Below are positions 49,519-58,898 of a stretch of DNA of 64,000 nt, in pieces. The notes under the pieces were generated by a model. The model saw only the letters and a list, made by a program, of their open reading frames with translations, searched no databases and was not told the origin of the DNA. Source of the stretch: Bin103 sp002238925 (lineage in GTDB: Bacteria; Spirochaetota; Spirochaetia; SZUA-6; Bin103); contig OZ242313.1 in NCBI GenBank assembly GCA_965208065.1, forward strand, positions 1,612,001-1,676,000, given 5' to 3'. The translations under genes were made by a program, and so were the position numbers. The stretch's first letter is position 1. Every line of letters starts with the position of its first letter.

Positions 49519-49940
49519 CCAGCAACGACAACGTGCGCGACGAGTTGGCGGCCTGTCCGGTGTGTGCGGACGAACTCCTGGTTCAGGAGTATCGCTGCCG
49601 CGGGTGCGGGGTGGTCCTGAAGGGCGCGTTCCGCCGCTGCGAGCTGTGTGCGCTGCCGGAGGAACTGCTGCACTTCGTGGGCGTGTTCCTGGAGGTGGAA
49701 GGCAATTTCCGCAGCGTGGAGCGCCGGCTCGGGATTTCCTATCCCACCGTGAAGGCGCGGCTGGCGAGCGTCAACGCCCGGCTGGCGGAGGCGCGCCTGC
49801 GCGCGGGCGCCGGGTTTGCCCCGGACGAGCCGGACGATGCGGACGCCCGGGGACGCAGTGATCGGCTGGCGCTGCTGCGCGGCCTGCGCGCCGGCCGGAT
49901 CAGCGTCGACGAAGCCCTGCGCGAGCTGCGCGATGAGTGA
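49515..49940 (+). CDS. DUF2089 zinc-ribbon regulatory-type protein
   Basis: 141 residues. A double zinc-binding segment (CPVCADELLVQEYRCRGCGV and, further on, CELCALPEE) is followed by a helix-turn-helix-like region with GNFRSVERRLGISYPTVKARL, then a C-terminal helical hairpin (LLRGLRAGRISVDEALRELRD). This is the DUF2089 architecture and suggests a DNA-binding regulator. The C-terminal hairpin recurs at the end of the next protein. An alternative in-frame GTG at 49494 would add seven residues but overlaps the ribosome site. Confidence 0.82.
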   Translation: MTSNDNVRDELAACPVCADELLVQEYRCRGCGVVLKGAFRRCELCALPEELLHFVGVFLEVEGNFRSVERRLGISYPTVKARLASVNARLAEARLRAGAGFAPDEPDDADARGRSDRLALLRGLRAGRISVDEALRELRDE

Positions 49941-49970
49941 CGCCGCTGGTCAAGCGATGAGGAGGACCAC

Positions 49971-51248
49971 ATGATTATTTCCTTGCCACTGCCGGAACAC
50001 GATCCGGCGCTGGAAATTTCGTTGCGCAATACCAGCCTGGAGGTGGAGCCGAGCGCTGACGGCGGCGCGACGGCGCGCTTTATTGCCGCCGGTGAGGAGA
50101 CCCCCCGGGACACCGGCGAGCGGTTCGCCGTGCGCACGCGCGAGTCGGACGACGGCGGATCGCCGATCGTCAGCGTGGAGGAGCAGCAGCTCGAGGACGC
50201 GGCCAAGGGCCGCCTGCTGGTCCAGGTGCCGGCGGCGACGCGCCTGCGGCTGCGCAGCCGCAACGGCGGAATCGAGGTGCGCGGTCTGGCCGGCGAGTTG
50301 CATGTGCGTACCCGCAACGGATCGATCAGCGCCCGCGACAGCCGCGGCCCGCTGAGTGCGTCCGCGGCCAACGGCGCCGTGCGGCTGGCGGCCATAACCG
50401 GCCCGAACGTGGAGGTCTCCGCCGCCAACGGGTCGGTCAATCTGGAAGATGTCGAGACGCCCCGGCTGCGGGTGTCCACGTCCAACGGCCGCGTGCGCGT
50501 GGCGGGCGCCCGCGTCGGCGGCGGCACGGTGCGCAGCGCCAACGGCCGGATCGCGCTGCAGATCGAGCCGCTTGCGTCCGCGGCCGGCCCGGGTGCCGGG
50601 CCGGCCGCGGACGAGGACGGCGATGGCGGCGAGGGCCGGCTTTCGGTCTACTCGGCCAACGGACCGGTCACGGTGGCGCTTCCCGAGCACATCAACGCGT
50701 CCGTCAAGGCGCATACCGGCGGCGTGCTGCGCAACCATCTCGGCACGGCCCGCAGCCGCACCGACCGCTCCGTGACCACGCTGCAGTTCGGCGCCGGCGA
50801 GCCGGAACTGCTCATTCTGATCAAGAACCTGCGAGGAGGAATCGAAGTGATCAAGCATGCCGAATTCGAGACCCGTGGGCGCAGCGCGGAGGAAGACTTC
50901 TCCGATGACGATGCGCGTGAGTACGGCGTCTGGTTCGACGTCGACTTCAGCGAGGAGTTCCCCCGTTTCATGCGCGACATGAAGGAGTTCGGCATGAAGT
51001 TCGGACGCCTCGGCGAGGAAGTGTCGCGCGAGATGCGGCAGGCGTTCCGGTTCGGCGGCGGCAGCGGCGGCGCCGGCGAACGGCGCGGTCGGCGGCCGTG
51101 GCACGAGCGAAGCTCCGACGCGGCCGCCGGCGATGCCGGCGAGCGCGGCGATGCCGGCGCCGAGGTAAAGGCGGTGCTCGACCTGCTGAAGGAGGGCAAA
51201 GTTACGGTGGAGGAGGCGGAACGGCTGATCGCCGCGCTGCGCCAATAG
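49971..51248 (+). CDS. DUF4097 beta-helix protein with SHOCT-like C-terminal hairpin
   Basis: 425 residues without signal peptide or lipobox. Residues about 65-280 repeat short strands with NGG, NGS and ANG turns (RLRSRNGGIEVRGLAGEL, SASAANGAVRLAAITGPN), the right-handed beta-solenoid of DUF4097. Residues about 300-360 are acidic with amphipathic helices (FPRFMRDMKEFGMKFGRLGE), and the end VKAVLDLLKEGKVTVEEAERLIAAL is the hairpin found in YvlB/LiaX-type envelope stress proteins. Forms a pair with the DUF2089 regulator 30 bases upstream. Confidence 0.75.
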   Translation: MIISLPLPEHDPALEISLRNTSLEVEPSADGGATARFIAAGEETPRDTGERFAVRTRESDDGGSPIVSVEEQQLEDAAKGRLLVQVPAATRLRLRSRNGGIEVRGLAGELHVRTRNGSISARDSRGPLSASAANGAVRLAAITGPNVEVSAANGSVNLEDVETPRLRVSTSNGRVRVAGARVGGGTVRSANGRIALQIEPLASAAGPGAGPAADEDGDGGEGRLSVYSANGPVTVALPEHINASVKAHTGGVLRNHLGTARSRTDRSVTTLQFGAGEPELLILIKNLRGGIEVIKHAEFETRGRSAEEDFSDDDAREYGVWFDVDFSEEFPRFMRDMKEFGMKFGRLGEEVSREMRQAFRFGGGSGGAGERRGRRPWHERSSDAAAGDAGERGDAGAEVKAVLDLLKEGKVTVEEAERLIAALRQ

Positions 51249-51295
51249 CGGTCGAATGCCGTAGCGGGGCGCGCGCCGCGGCGGTAAGATGCGCC

Positions 51296-52417
51296 ATGGC
51301 CGACGTCCGACCGATCGCCCTGGACGAGTTGCAGCCGGGCGACGAACTGCTGCAGAGCGCCCTGTGGGGTCGCTTCAAGGAGCGGTTCGGCTGGCGGGCG
51401 CAGGCGCTGCGCTGGACGGCCGGCGGTGGCGGCGGCACGCTGTTGACGCTGGCTCGCTCGACGCCGTTCGGTGCCCTCCTGTACGCGCCCGGCGGGGTGC
51501 CGCTGCCCGGCGACGGGTCGGGCGCCGCGCTGCTCGGCCAGCTTGCGCCGCGCATGGCCGGGCCACACCCGGCTAACGGCACCGGCGCCGACACCGCACC
51601 CGGCGGCACCCGGCCAACGCTGGTTCGCTACGACCTGGCGTGGGCAGCGCCGGACGGCGGGCCCATGCCGCTGAGCGCTTCCGGGCGCCTGCACCGCGCC
51701 CCCGTGGACGTGCAGCCGACCAGCACCGTCATCGTCGATCTGGGTGCCGACGAGGAGCAGTTGCTGGCGCGCATGAAGGCCAAGACGCGCTACAACACTC
51801 GCCTGGCGCAGCGCCGCGGCGTTGCGGTTACCGTCACCGCGGCCGCAGCCGCGCTCGGCGGGCCGCTCGCCGAGTGGTACCGGCTGTACCGGGACACCGC
51901 AGCGCGACACCACATCACCGGGCACGACGAGCGCTACTTCGCTACCCTGTTCGCCCTCGCCGCCGAGGCGGCGGCCCCGGCACCGGACCTGTACCTGCTC
52001 TCGGCACACCACGGCGGCGAGCCGGTGGGCGGCATCGTGGTCAGCGTGTGCGGCGGCATGGCGCGCTACCTGTACGGAGCATCGACGCTGCGCCATCGCT
52101 CCCTGATGGGCAACTACGCCCTGCAGTGGGCCGCCATGCGGCTGGCCCGCGACCGCGGCTGCCGCGCCTACGACCTGTACGGTATCTCGCCGTCAGCCGA
52201 CGCCGACCATCCGTGGGCCGGCCTGTATCGGTTCAAGACCGGCTTCGGCGGGTCGATCGTGCATCGCTGCGGCTGCTGGGACTACGCGGTACGCCCGATA
52301 CCCTACCTGCTGTTCCGCCGCGCCGAGTTGTTGCGGCGCGACTACTACGCCCGCCTGCGGCCGCGGCTTGCGCGGTTGCGCGGCCGCCCGCGTGCCAGCG
52401 GCACGGGCGGCCGATGA
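51296..52417 (+). CDS. FemAB/FemX-type peptidoglycan bridge aminoacyltransferase
   Basis: 373 residues with the tandem GNAT fold of Fem transferases. LLQSALWGRFKERFGWRAQA opens it, and RMKAKTRYNTRLAQRRGV, KPVGGIVVSV-like PVGGIVVSVCGG, LMGNYALQWAAMRLARDRGC, YDLYGISP and GLYRFKTGFGG are family features. These enzymes use aminoacyl-tRNA to add residues to the peptidoglycan stem. ATG 51296 chosen by homology; upstream frame runs through the preceding gene. Convergent with murD. Confidence 0.9.
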   Translation: MADVRPIALDELQPGDELLQSALWGRFKERFGWRAQALRWTAGGGGGTLLTLARSTPFGALLYAPGGVPLPGDGSGAALLGQLAPRMAGPHPANGTGADTAPGGTRPTLVRYDLAWAAPDGGPMPLSASGRLHRAPVDVQPTSTVIVDLGADEEQLLARMKAKTRYNTRLAQRRGVAVTVTAAAAALGGPLAEWYRLYRDTAARHHITGHDERYFATLFALAAEAAAPAPDLYLLSAHHGGEPVGGIVVSVCGGMARYLYGASTLRHRSLMGNYALQWAAMRLARDRGCRAYDLYGISPSADADHPWAGLYRFKTGFGGSIVHRCGCWDYAVRPIPYLLFRRAELLRRDYYARLRPRLARLRGRPRASGTGGR

Positions 52418-52435
52418 TGCACGCGCCCGGTCCGG

Positions 52436-53815
52436 TCATGGTTCGCCGGCGGTAGTGAGTTCGCGCACCGCCTCCTTGAACGCCGCGCCGCGCTCGAACT
52501 CGTGAGCGAACATCCCGAACGAAGTAGCGCCCGGCGAGAACAGCAGCGTGCCCCCGGCAGGGGTCGCGGCCAGCGCCTCCCGGACCGCATCGCGCAGGTC
52601 GTCGAACGGTCCGTAGATTGCCGCGCCGCTGCCGGCCAGCGCCGCGGCAAGCTTGCCGGTCGCGGTTCCGGCGAGCAATACCACGGTTGCCACCGGGTGC
52701 AGGGCGGCACGCAGGGCACCGAAATCGAGCTGCTTGTCATTGCCGCCGGCAATCAGGGTCAGCGGGCCCGAGAACGCCGCTAGCGCCGCCGCCGTGGCAT
52801 GCGGCATGGTGGCGGCCGAGTCGTTGACGATATGGATGCCGCGCCACCGGGCGACGCTCTCCAGGCGGTGTTCGAGGCCCCCGAATCCGGCCAGCGCGGC
52901 GACCGCCGCCGGCAGCTCGCGTTCGCCCACCAGGGCCGCCGCCGCCAGCGCTGCCGTCGCCAGGTTGAGCAGGTTGTGCCGGCCGTACAGCCGCGTGGCC
53001 GGCAGTGTCAGGGCGCCGGCATCGTCCAGGGCCGGATCGCGCAGCCGCAGCACACCGTTGTCCACCTCTGCTCCCGCGCACCCGTCGGGCAACCTGCCGT
53101 CCGCCACGTGCCATACCCGTGCCCGCGGTGGTTGCTCGACCCAGGGCCAGGTGCCGGCGCCGAACAGCGCCCGATCCGCTGCGCGTTGGCCGGCGAAGAT
53201 GCGCAGCTTGTCCGCCGCGTAGGCGCGCATCGACGGGTAGCGGTCCTGGTGGTCGGGCAGGATATTGGTCAACACGGCCACCCGCGCGTGCAGCAGGGCC
53301 GGGTCGGGCAGGTCGCCGAGCTGCCAGGAGGACAGTTCCAGCACTACCGGCGTGGCGGGGCCGAGGCGGTCGGCGAACGCGAGCGGCGACACGGTAATGT
53401 TGCCGCCGAGGCAGGCGCCGGGATGCCAGCGGCGCAGCGCGTGGTGCAGGGCGGACGCCGTGGTCGACTTGCCCTTGCTGCCGGTTACGGCGAGCACCGG
53501 CGAATCCGGGTGGAGGCGGCGAAACAGGGAGATATCGTTCTCCACCGGCGTGCCGGCCTGCCGGGCGACGTTCAGGAACCGCGAACCGGCCGGTACCCCG
53601 GGGTTCTTGATTACCAGGTCGGCGGCCGCGAAGTCGTGCTCCTCGTGGCGGCCGAGCACCAGCCGCACCGGGCCGGCAAGCTGGTCGAGCGACGGCCCAA
53701 GCACGGTCTCGTCGCGCAGGTCGGTCACGGTGACGCGCGCGCCGTGCCGGACCAGGAACTGCGCCGCGGCCAGCCCGCCGCCGTGCAGGCCAAGGCCCAT
53801 TACCGTGGCGCGCAT
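52436..53815 (-). CDS. murD: UDP-MurNAc-L-Ala:D-Glu ligase MurD
   Basis: 459 residues. Adds D-Glu during peptidoglycan precursor synthesis. N-terminal Rossmann motif GLGLHGGGLAAAQFL, ATP loop VTGSKGKSTT, GGNITVSPL, LSSWQLGDL, LTNILPDHQDRY, and C-terminal GLEHRLESVARWRGIHIVNDS and LLFSPGATSFGMF are in order. GSKGKST replaces the commoner GTNGKST, as in many MurD. Start is uncertain: ATG 53815 gives the shortest standard N terminus; GTG 53833 and ATG 53872 (6 bases after the upstream stop) are alternatives. Last gene of a macrodomain-rqcH-pseudokinase-murD run. Confidence 0.92.
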   Translation of the reverse strand: MRATVMGLGLHGGGLAAAQFLVRHGARVTVTDLRDETVLGPSLDQLAGPVRLVLGRHEEHDFAAADLVIKNPGVPAGSRFLNVARQAGTPVENDISLFRRLHPDSPVLAVTGSKGKSTTASALHHALRRWHPGACLGGNITVSPLAFADRLGPATPVVLELSSWQLGDLPDPALLHARVAVLTNILPDHQDRYPSMRAYAADKLRIFAGQRAADRALFGAGTWPWVEQPPRARVWHVADGRLPDGCAGAEVDNGVLRLRDPALDDAGALTLPATRLYGRHNLLNLATAALAAAALVGERELPAAVAALAGFGGLEHRLESVARWRGIHIVNDSAATMPHATAAALAAFSGPLTLIAGGNDKQLDFGALRAALHPVATVVLLAGTATGKLAAALAGSGAAIYGPFDDLRDAVREALAATPAGGTLLFSPGATSFGMFAHEFERGAAFKEAVRELTTAGEP

Positions 53816-53877
53816 GCCGCGCAGATCGCGCACCGTGGCGACCGCAGGGCGCTGGCGGGCCGCTCGCGGCATCGCGC

Positions 53878-55281
53878 CTAACGGTCGCTCGGTGGCGGAT
53901 CCAGCGGCTGAATCTCGAAGATCACCCAATCGTCCTTGTCCTGGCGCAGGAACACCCGTTCGCTGGTCGGCATACCCTGCTGCGGCGTGCCCGGCGGATC
54001 GTCGCCGTCGGCGCCGCCGAGCCGCCACATCAGGTAGGAGACGCGGAACACCGGCTGAGGCTCGCCCTGCTCGGCCGCGATTTGCAGTTGCGACGGCCCG
54101 TACAGGGAACGGTCGGCCGGCAGTTCCGGTTCGCCGGCGGCCTCCCATTCCGCCGCGTCGATGATGTGGCTGCGCCCCTCGTAGCCCTGCGCCACCCGCG
54201 AAATCACGAACAGGTTTACCACCTCGTTGATCAGCGGTTTGCCGGCATCGCCGATCACCGCGTCCTCCATGGTGGTATGGTCGAGCGCGCCGATGCTCCC
54301 GTAGAACGCCTCCACCACCTGGCGCGGCGTGTAACCGCGGGTAACGCGCGGCTTGAACTGATTGGCGACAATCGAGCCAAGCACGGCTCCCACCGCTGCC
54401 ACGAATACCGCCGCCACTACCATGGTGCGCAGGTTGCGCTGCAGGAACACCCGCCGGCGGAACGCCTGCGCGTACCGTTGGCGCAGCGCCGCCGCTTCCG
54501 CCTGAGAGTGTTCGGCTGCGGATGCGGCTACCGGCTCCGCATCCTCGCGTGCGCGCGCCAGCAGCGCCGGCCAGTCCGCCAACGCCGGTGGCGACTCGTG
54601 GCGTTGCGGGCGCAGCGCACGTCCGATGCACGAGGACAGCTCCTCACTGCAGCCGGGTGCGAGCAGCCGCGCCGGCACCACGTCGAGCCGGCGCATCTGG
54701 TTGCGCAGTTCCTCCTCGCCTGGCGCCGGGAACGGAAACTCGCCGGTAATGGCGCGGTAGCTCAGGATGGCGAGCATGGTGCTCAAGCGTTGTTCGCCGC
54801 TCAGGTCGGGATGATTGACGCGTGCCGACCCGGCCAGCATGGCGCCCGGCGAATGCGTCTCGGTGAGCTGCCGAATCACCGCCGGCGGCAGCACCAGCAC
54901 CCCGCCGGCGGCCAGCAGCATGATGCCGTTGAGTTGCAGCGGCTGGTCGACAAGCCCGGCATCCGCCAGGTGCGCCACGGCGGCGGCGACCCGCGCGACG
55001 GCGGCAAGCGCGGCGTCCGGGGGGCCCTGCAGCGCCGCACTCAGAAGCTCTCCCGCCACCCACGGGCCGGTCACCAGCAGCGTCTCGCCGCGCCGCAGGT
55101 AGCCGCTGAACCGCCAGGGACGCACCTCTCCGCCGTGAACGATCCAGCCGTCGGACTGCTGCAGCGCGCTGCGCTTGGCAAGCGAGCTGAGCTTGTCCGA
55201 CGCCATGAACGCCAGCAGCGGCTGCCCGCGGTCGGTGACCTGCTGCGGGGCGAGTTGGTCCAGTGAGGTATCCTGTACCAC
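53878..55281 (-). CDS. Membrane-anchored pseudokinase-like protein
   Basis: About 467 residues. Residues 25-250 have the outline of a degenerate Ser/Thr kinase: LLVTGPWVAGELLSAALQG, then AAVAHLADAGLVDQPLQLNGIMLLAAGGVLVL where a catalytic HRDxxxxN loop and DFG would lie, and LSTMLAILSYRAITGEFPFPAP with CIGRALRPQRHESPPALADW like the C-lobe. The catalytic His-Arg-Asp, Asn and DFG are absent. One membrane span at about 290-315 (MVVAAVFVAAVGAVLGSIVA) precedes an extracytoplasmic region of about 150 residues. The start is unsure: GTG 55281 or TTG 55317. Sits between rqcH and murD in one run. Role unknown. Confidence 0.55.
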   Translation of the reverse strand: MVQDTSLDQLAPQQVTDRGQPLLAFMASDKLSSLAKRSALQQSDGWIVHGGEVRPWRFSGYLRRGETLLVTGPWVAGELLSAALQGPPDAALAAVARVAAAVAHLADAGLVDQPLQLNGIMLLAAGGVLVLPPAVIRQLTETHSPGAMLAGSARVNHPDLSGEQRLSTMLAILSYRAITGEFPFPAPGEEELRNQMRRLDVVPARLLAPGCSEELSSCIGRALRPQRHESPPALADWPALLARAREDAEPVAASAAEHSQAEAAALRQRYAQAFRRRVFLQRNLRTMVVAAVFVAAVGAVLGSIVANQFKPRVTRGYTPRQVVEAFYGSIGALDHTTMEDAVIGDAGKPLINEVVNLFVISRVAQGYEGRSHIIDAAEWEAAGEPELPADRSLYGPSQLQIAAEQGEPQPVFRVSYLMWRLGGADGDDPPGTPQQGMPTSERVFLRQDKDDWVIFEIQPLDPPPSDR

Positions 55282-55365
55282 GCTACAGAGTATCGCAGTC
55301 CGCCGCGGCGATGACAACGAACGTCGTCACCCGCTTCACCCGCGCTTCTGCCGAATCCGTCCGGG

Positions 55366-56808
55366 TCACGGGTGTTGCGACAGGAGCCGGTCGATGCGCT
55401 CCGGTTGCAGCTTGATGAACAGGTTGCGTTCCCGCATCGGAATCACGCGCCCGGCCGGCGCCCGGTCGCCGCGCCCGCGGGCGCCGGGCCGGCGCAGGTA
55501 CTTCACCTGAGTGTAGTACACGTCTGCCTGCCCGGACGAGCGCGCCTTGCTGAAGAACACCGCCAGGCTGGCGGCATCGAGCAGCGTTTCCAACGGCACC
55601 GAGCCCGAGCCGCGCTGGCGTACGAACACGTGGGCGCCGGGAAAGTCGCGGCAGTGAAACCACCAGTCGTTGCCGCGCGCGGCCCGCAGCGCCGCATCGT
55701 TCTGCGCCGCGCTGCGTCCCACCAGGAGCGTGAATCCGCCGCTTGCGAACTGGCGCACGCCGGCCGGGGCCGGCGCCCCCCCGGCACCGCGCGCCGCTGT
55801 CCGGGAAGCCGGAACAGGCGCGCCGGTGTGTGCGGCTGCTTGCGGCGGATCGCCGGCGCGGGCCGCGGCCAGTTCGCGCTCCGCCTGCGCGAGGCGATCG
55901 CGGGCGCCGTGCAGCCGGCGGCGCGCCCGCTTGGCGCGGTCGAAGTAGTGCCGGGCGTTCTCCGCCGGCGGCTTGTCGGGAGCCAGCTCGATCGCGGTCG
56001 AGCCGCCGGTTTGGTAGTCGTCCACCACGACCTGGTGTGCGCCCGGCTCGATGCGCGCCAAGTTGGCGAGCAACAGGTTGCCCAGGTGCTGCAGCTGTTC
56101 GTGGCTGCTCGCGGCTTCACACTCGCGCCGCAGTCGCATCACCAGGCGCCGCGCGCGGCGCTCCGCCGTGGCGCGCGCCGCCTCCGCGAGCCGCGTGCCA
56201 CGCTGCGCCTCCGCGTCTGCCTCGAGCGCGGCGAAGGTGCGCTCCACGCGCACATTGTAGGACGCCTCCGGATCGCCGAATGGCCGTACCGAGGCGTCCC
56301 GGCGGCGGTCGCCGGGCGCCGGCAGGGCGCCCGTATCGCGCTCGGGATGGAACTTGCCGCCGCTGACCTCGCCGCGCCCGGGGCGGCGAAACAGAGCGTC
56401 GAGTATGGTGCCGCCGGGTTCGGTGACGATGCAGTTGCCGGCATTCGTCCACAGGCGGATCCAGATCAGCAATTCATGCTCGCCGCGGGACACCTCCAGC
56501 TTGACGATCCGCTCGCCGGCCACTTGCGAGGCGGCACGGATGCGGGCCGCGCGCACGTGGGCGCGCATGAACGCGACGAATCGCTGCGCGTCGCCGAGCT
56601 GGCGCGGGCGTTGCGCCACCCGGTGCAGGCGGACGTAGCGCCCGCCCAACACGGCCAGCATCCAGAACCGTCCGTGCCGCGGCCCGTACAACTCGAACAC
56701 CAGCCGGTCATGCGCCGGCTGGCGGACGTCGCGGATAAAGCAGCCGGCGAGGTCGAGTTCGTCCAGTACGGCGTCGATCTCGCGCCAGTTCAGTATCGCC
56801 GCGGTCAC
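55366..56808 (-). CDS. rqcH: RqcH/NFACT ribosome quality control protein
   Basis: 480 residues. NFACT-N domain begins NWREIDAVLDELDLAGCFIRD and includes RLVFELYGPRHGRFWML and IWIRLWTNAGNCIVTEP. A helical/coiled-coil middle (about 190-350, RARRLVMRLRRECEAASSHEQLQHLGNLLLANL in pieces) leads to the NFACT-R domain: FASGGFTLLVGRSAAQNDAAL, NDWWFHCRDFPGAHVF and YYTQVKYLRRP. It binds stalled 50S subunits and adds Ala tails. Shorter than many RqcH (about 550). GTG 56808 overlaps the macrodomain stop; the open frame upstream is not homologous. Confidence 0.88.
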   Translation of the reverse strand: MTAAILNWREIDAVLDELDLAGCFIRDVRQPAHDRLVFELYGPRHGRFWMLAVLGGRYVRLHRVAQRPRQLGDAQRFVAFMRAHVRAARIRAASQVAGERIVKLEVSRGEHELLIWIRLWTNAGNCIVTEPGGTILDALFRRPGRGEVSGGKFHPERDTGALPAPGDRRRDASVRPFGDPEASYNVRVERTFAALEADAEAQRGTRLAEAARATAERRARRLVMRLRRECEAASSHEQLQHLGNLLLANLARIEPGAHQVVVDDYQTGGSTAIELAPDKPPAENARHYFDRAKRARRRLHGARDRLAQAERELAAARAGDPPQAAAHTGAPVPASRTAARGAGGAPAPAGVRQFASGGFTLLVGRSAAQNDAALRAARGNDWWFHCRDFPGAHVFVRQRGSGSVPLETLLDAASLAVFFSKARSSGQADVYYTQVKYLRRPGARGRGDRAPAGRVIPMRERNLFIKLQPERIDRLLSQHP

Positions 56809-57356
56809 GAGGTCGGGACGGCGTCCAGGAAGGTGTCCCGGTCCGCCGCGCTGAAGAACAGCAGGTGCACACGTTCGGGCAGCCGCCCGGCGGCCAGACG
56901 GTCCGCGATGACGGCGTGCACCTCGCGTGCGGCCAGCGCCGGCGGGTAGCCGTACACGCCGGTGGAAATGGCCGGAAACGCCATCTCGCGCACGCCATGC
57001 TGCGCCGCCAGCAGCATGCTGTTGCGGTAGGCGGAACGCAGCAGTTCCGGTTCGCCGCGGCTGCCGCCGTGCCACACCGGTCCGACGGTGTGGATCACGT
57101 AGTCAGCCGGCAACCGGCCGGAGCCGGTGATTACCGCCTCGCCGGTGGGCATCCCGTCCGGATAGCGCGCCCGGCGGATCTCACGGCACTCCCGGCGGAT
57201 CTGCTCGCCGCCGCCGCGATGGATGGCCCCGTCCACGCCGCCGCCGCCAAGCAGGGAGCTGTTGGCGGCGTTGACGATGGCGCTCGGGGAGGCGCCGCGG
57301 AACCCGGTGATGTCGCCGTGGGACACCAGCAGGCGACCATCGAGAAAGGTAACCAT
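56805..57356 (-). CDS. Macrodomain protein (O-acetyl-ADP-ribose deacetylase type)
   Basis: 183 residues, single macrodomain. GDITGFRGASPSAIVNAANS binds ADP-ribose, LLGGGGVDGAIHRGGGEQI is the MacroD/YmdB active-site loop with the catalytic Asp, and MAFPAISTGVYGYPP is the distal ribose loop. Expected to hydrolyse O-acetyl-ADP-ribose or remove ADP-ribose from proteins. ATG 57356 chosen by homology. Overlaps rqcH by 4 bases (GTGA). Confidence 0.92.
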   Translation of the reverse strand: MVTFLDGRLLVSHGDITGFRGASPSAIVNAANSSLLGGGGVDGAIHRGGGEQIRRECREIRRARYPDGMPTGEAVITGSGRLPADYVIHTVGPVWHGGSRGEPELLRSAYRNSMLLAAQHGVREMAFPAISTGVYGYPPALAAREVHAVIADRLAAGRLPERVHLLFFSAADRDTFLDAVPTS

Positions 57357-57501
57357 GCCATGCAGTGTGCCACACCTCGCGGTGCACCACGCGCCACCCT
57401 GCGGCGGCCTAGGTAAACGAACGTAATCACCGGTGCGGGGCCGGGCACCGGTGCCGGTCTGGCGCGCCGCGGATGGCACTGATGTTGCTACCCCGGCCGG
57501 T

Positions 57502-58893
57502 ATGAACGGTCGACAAAACGCCTCCCGCGGTCGCGCCGCAGGTCGCGCGGCGAGGCGGCGGTTCCACGCTCCCAGCCCGCGGCGCCCGTGCGGCAGCGTC
57601 GCGGCGACCCTGATGCTGCTCGCCTGCACGCACCCTGCGGCCGAGTCGCGAGATCCCGAAGTCGCGGTGACCTCGCGCGTCGAGATCGGCGCCGCCGGAA
57701 CCGCGGTGCGCACTCGCCTGGCATACGACGCCGGCTGGGGGCGGATCGGCGCCGTGGCCGCGGTCGAGCCGGGCGCCGACCGCCCGCTGCTGGTCGTTAG
57801 CGGGCTGCACCTGCCCAGTGCACTGATCGGGCCGGTGCGGCTGTCGGGGGCATGGCGGGAGCTGGCGCGCCCGCTCGGTCACGACGCCGCAACCCGCGTA
57901 TACGGTGAGCGAACCCGGCTGCTCCCCGCAACGGGAATCAATCCCGGCCGGTTGCGCGGTGTGCAGTTGGAGCCGCTGCCGGGTGTGGCACTGGCCGGCT
58001 TCCTTGAGCCGGGGGCGGCGCCCGCCGGCGGCTCGGAAACTCCCGCGGTCGTCGCCGTGGTGGCTGCCGGCGAGCTGCTGCCGGCGTTCAGCGTCGAGGC
58101 GTACACTGCCGTGCGCACGGAAGCGGCGCCCGCGGTCTCGACTCGCTGGTTGCTGGCTGCGCCGCCGTTCCCGGGCGGCGAGCTGGCACTGGCCGGTACG
58201 CGCGTTCGGGTCGCGGCGGGCGCCGGCGAAATGGCCGGCAGCGTCAACGTGTCGCTCGGGCCGCGGCTGCCGCCCGCCCTCCATGGCCGCCTGTCGGTGC
58301 GCGCCCCGGTACTGTTCGGCGACCTGGCGGCGGCGGTGGCGGTGGCCGGCCGGGAATTCCGCAGCCTCGCGGGCGAGGCCCCGTCGGCGCCGCTAGCGTG
58401 GGCGGTCCGGTTGAGCGGTACGGGCAGACCGCGCCAGTGGCGGGCCGGGTACCGGTTCGCGGTGCGCGGCGAGGCGCCGGCGGCCGCACTGCTGGCGGCG
58501 CGTGCGGGCGCCGCCGAGCCGCCCTCGGTGGAGTTGGCGGTAACTCCCGCCGTTCCGCTCGGCGCGCTGACGGTGAGCGGCGAAGGCGCCGTCACGGCCG
58601 GCGCGGCGGGTGCCGTACCCACGCTCGCCCTGCAGGTGCGCGCGCGCCCGGGTTCGGTGTCGGTCAGGTGGCGCGGAGCGCGCGGCGGCGACACGCTGCA
58701 GGTGCGTGCCGCCGCCGAGGCATCCGCGGTCGCCGTGGAGGCCGGGTGGCGGGTAGCAAACGAGGAGATCACGACCCAGATGGCGGTCGAGGTGCGGCTG
58801 CCGCGGGGCCGTCTGCGGATCGCCGCCGCCGGGCTTGGCGAACCGATGCCGGACGGTCCGCGGCTCACCGTAACCATATCCGTCGAGTCGTGA
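57502..58893 (+). CDS. Putative lipoprotein, beta-rich, function unknown
   Basis: 463 residues. Arg-rich n-region, hydrophobic run and lipobox LMLLAC (about residue 43) indicate a lipoprotein. The mature part has alternating strands throughout (TSRVEIGAAGTAVRTRLAYD, WAVRLSGTGRPRQWRAGYRF, VEVRLPRGRLRIAAAG), as in outer-membrane barrels or stacked beta sheets; late strands suggest a barrel-like protein. No enzymatic motif. ATG 57502 fits the signal peptide; longer reading from 57433 adds unlikely residues. Followed by a hairpin and cysS. Confidence 0.6.
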   Translation: MNGRQNASRGRAAGRAARRRFHAPSPRRPCGSVAATLMLLACTHPAAESRDPEVAVTSRVEIGAAGTAVRTRLAYDAGWGRIGAVAAVEPGADRPLLVVSGLHLPSALIGPVRLSGAWRELARPLGHDAATRVYGERTRLLPATGINPGRLRGVQLEPLPGVALAGFLEPGAAPAGGSETPAVVAVVAAGELLPAFSVEAYTAVRTEAAPAVSTRWLLAAPPFPGGELALAGTRVRVAAGAGEMAGSVNVSLGPRLPPALHGRLSVRAPVLFGDLAAAVAVAGREFRSLAGEAPSAPLAWAVRLSGTGRPRQWRAGYRFAVRGEAPAAALLAARAGAAEPPSVELAVTPAVPLGALTVSGEGAVTAGAAGAVPTLALQVRARPGSVSVRWRGARGGDTLQVRAAAEASAVAVEAGWRVANEEITTQMAVEVRLPRGRLRIAAAGLGEPMPDGPRLTVTISVES

Positions 58894-58898
58894 TTCAG

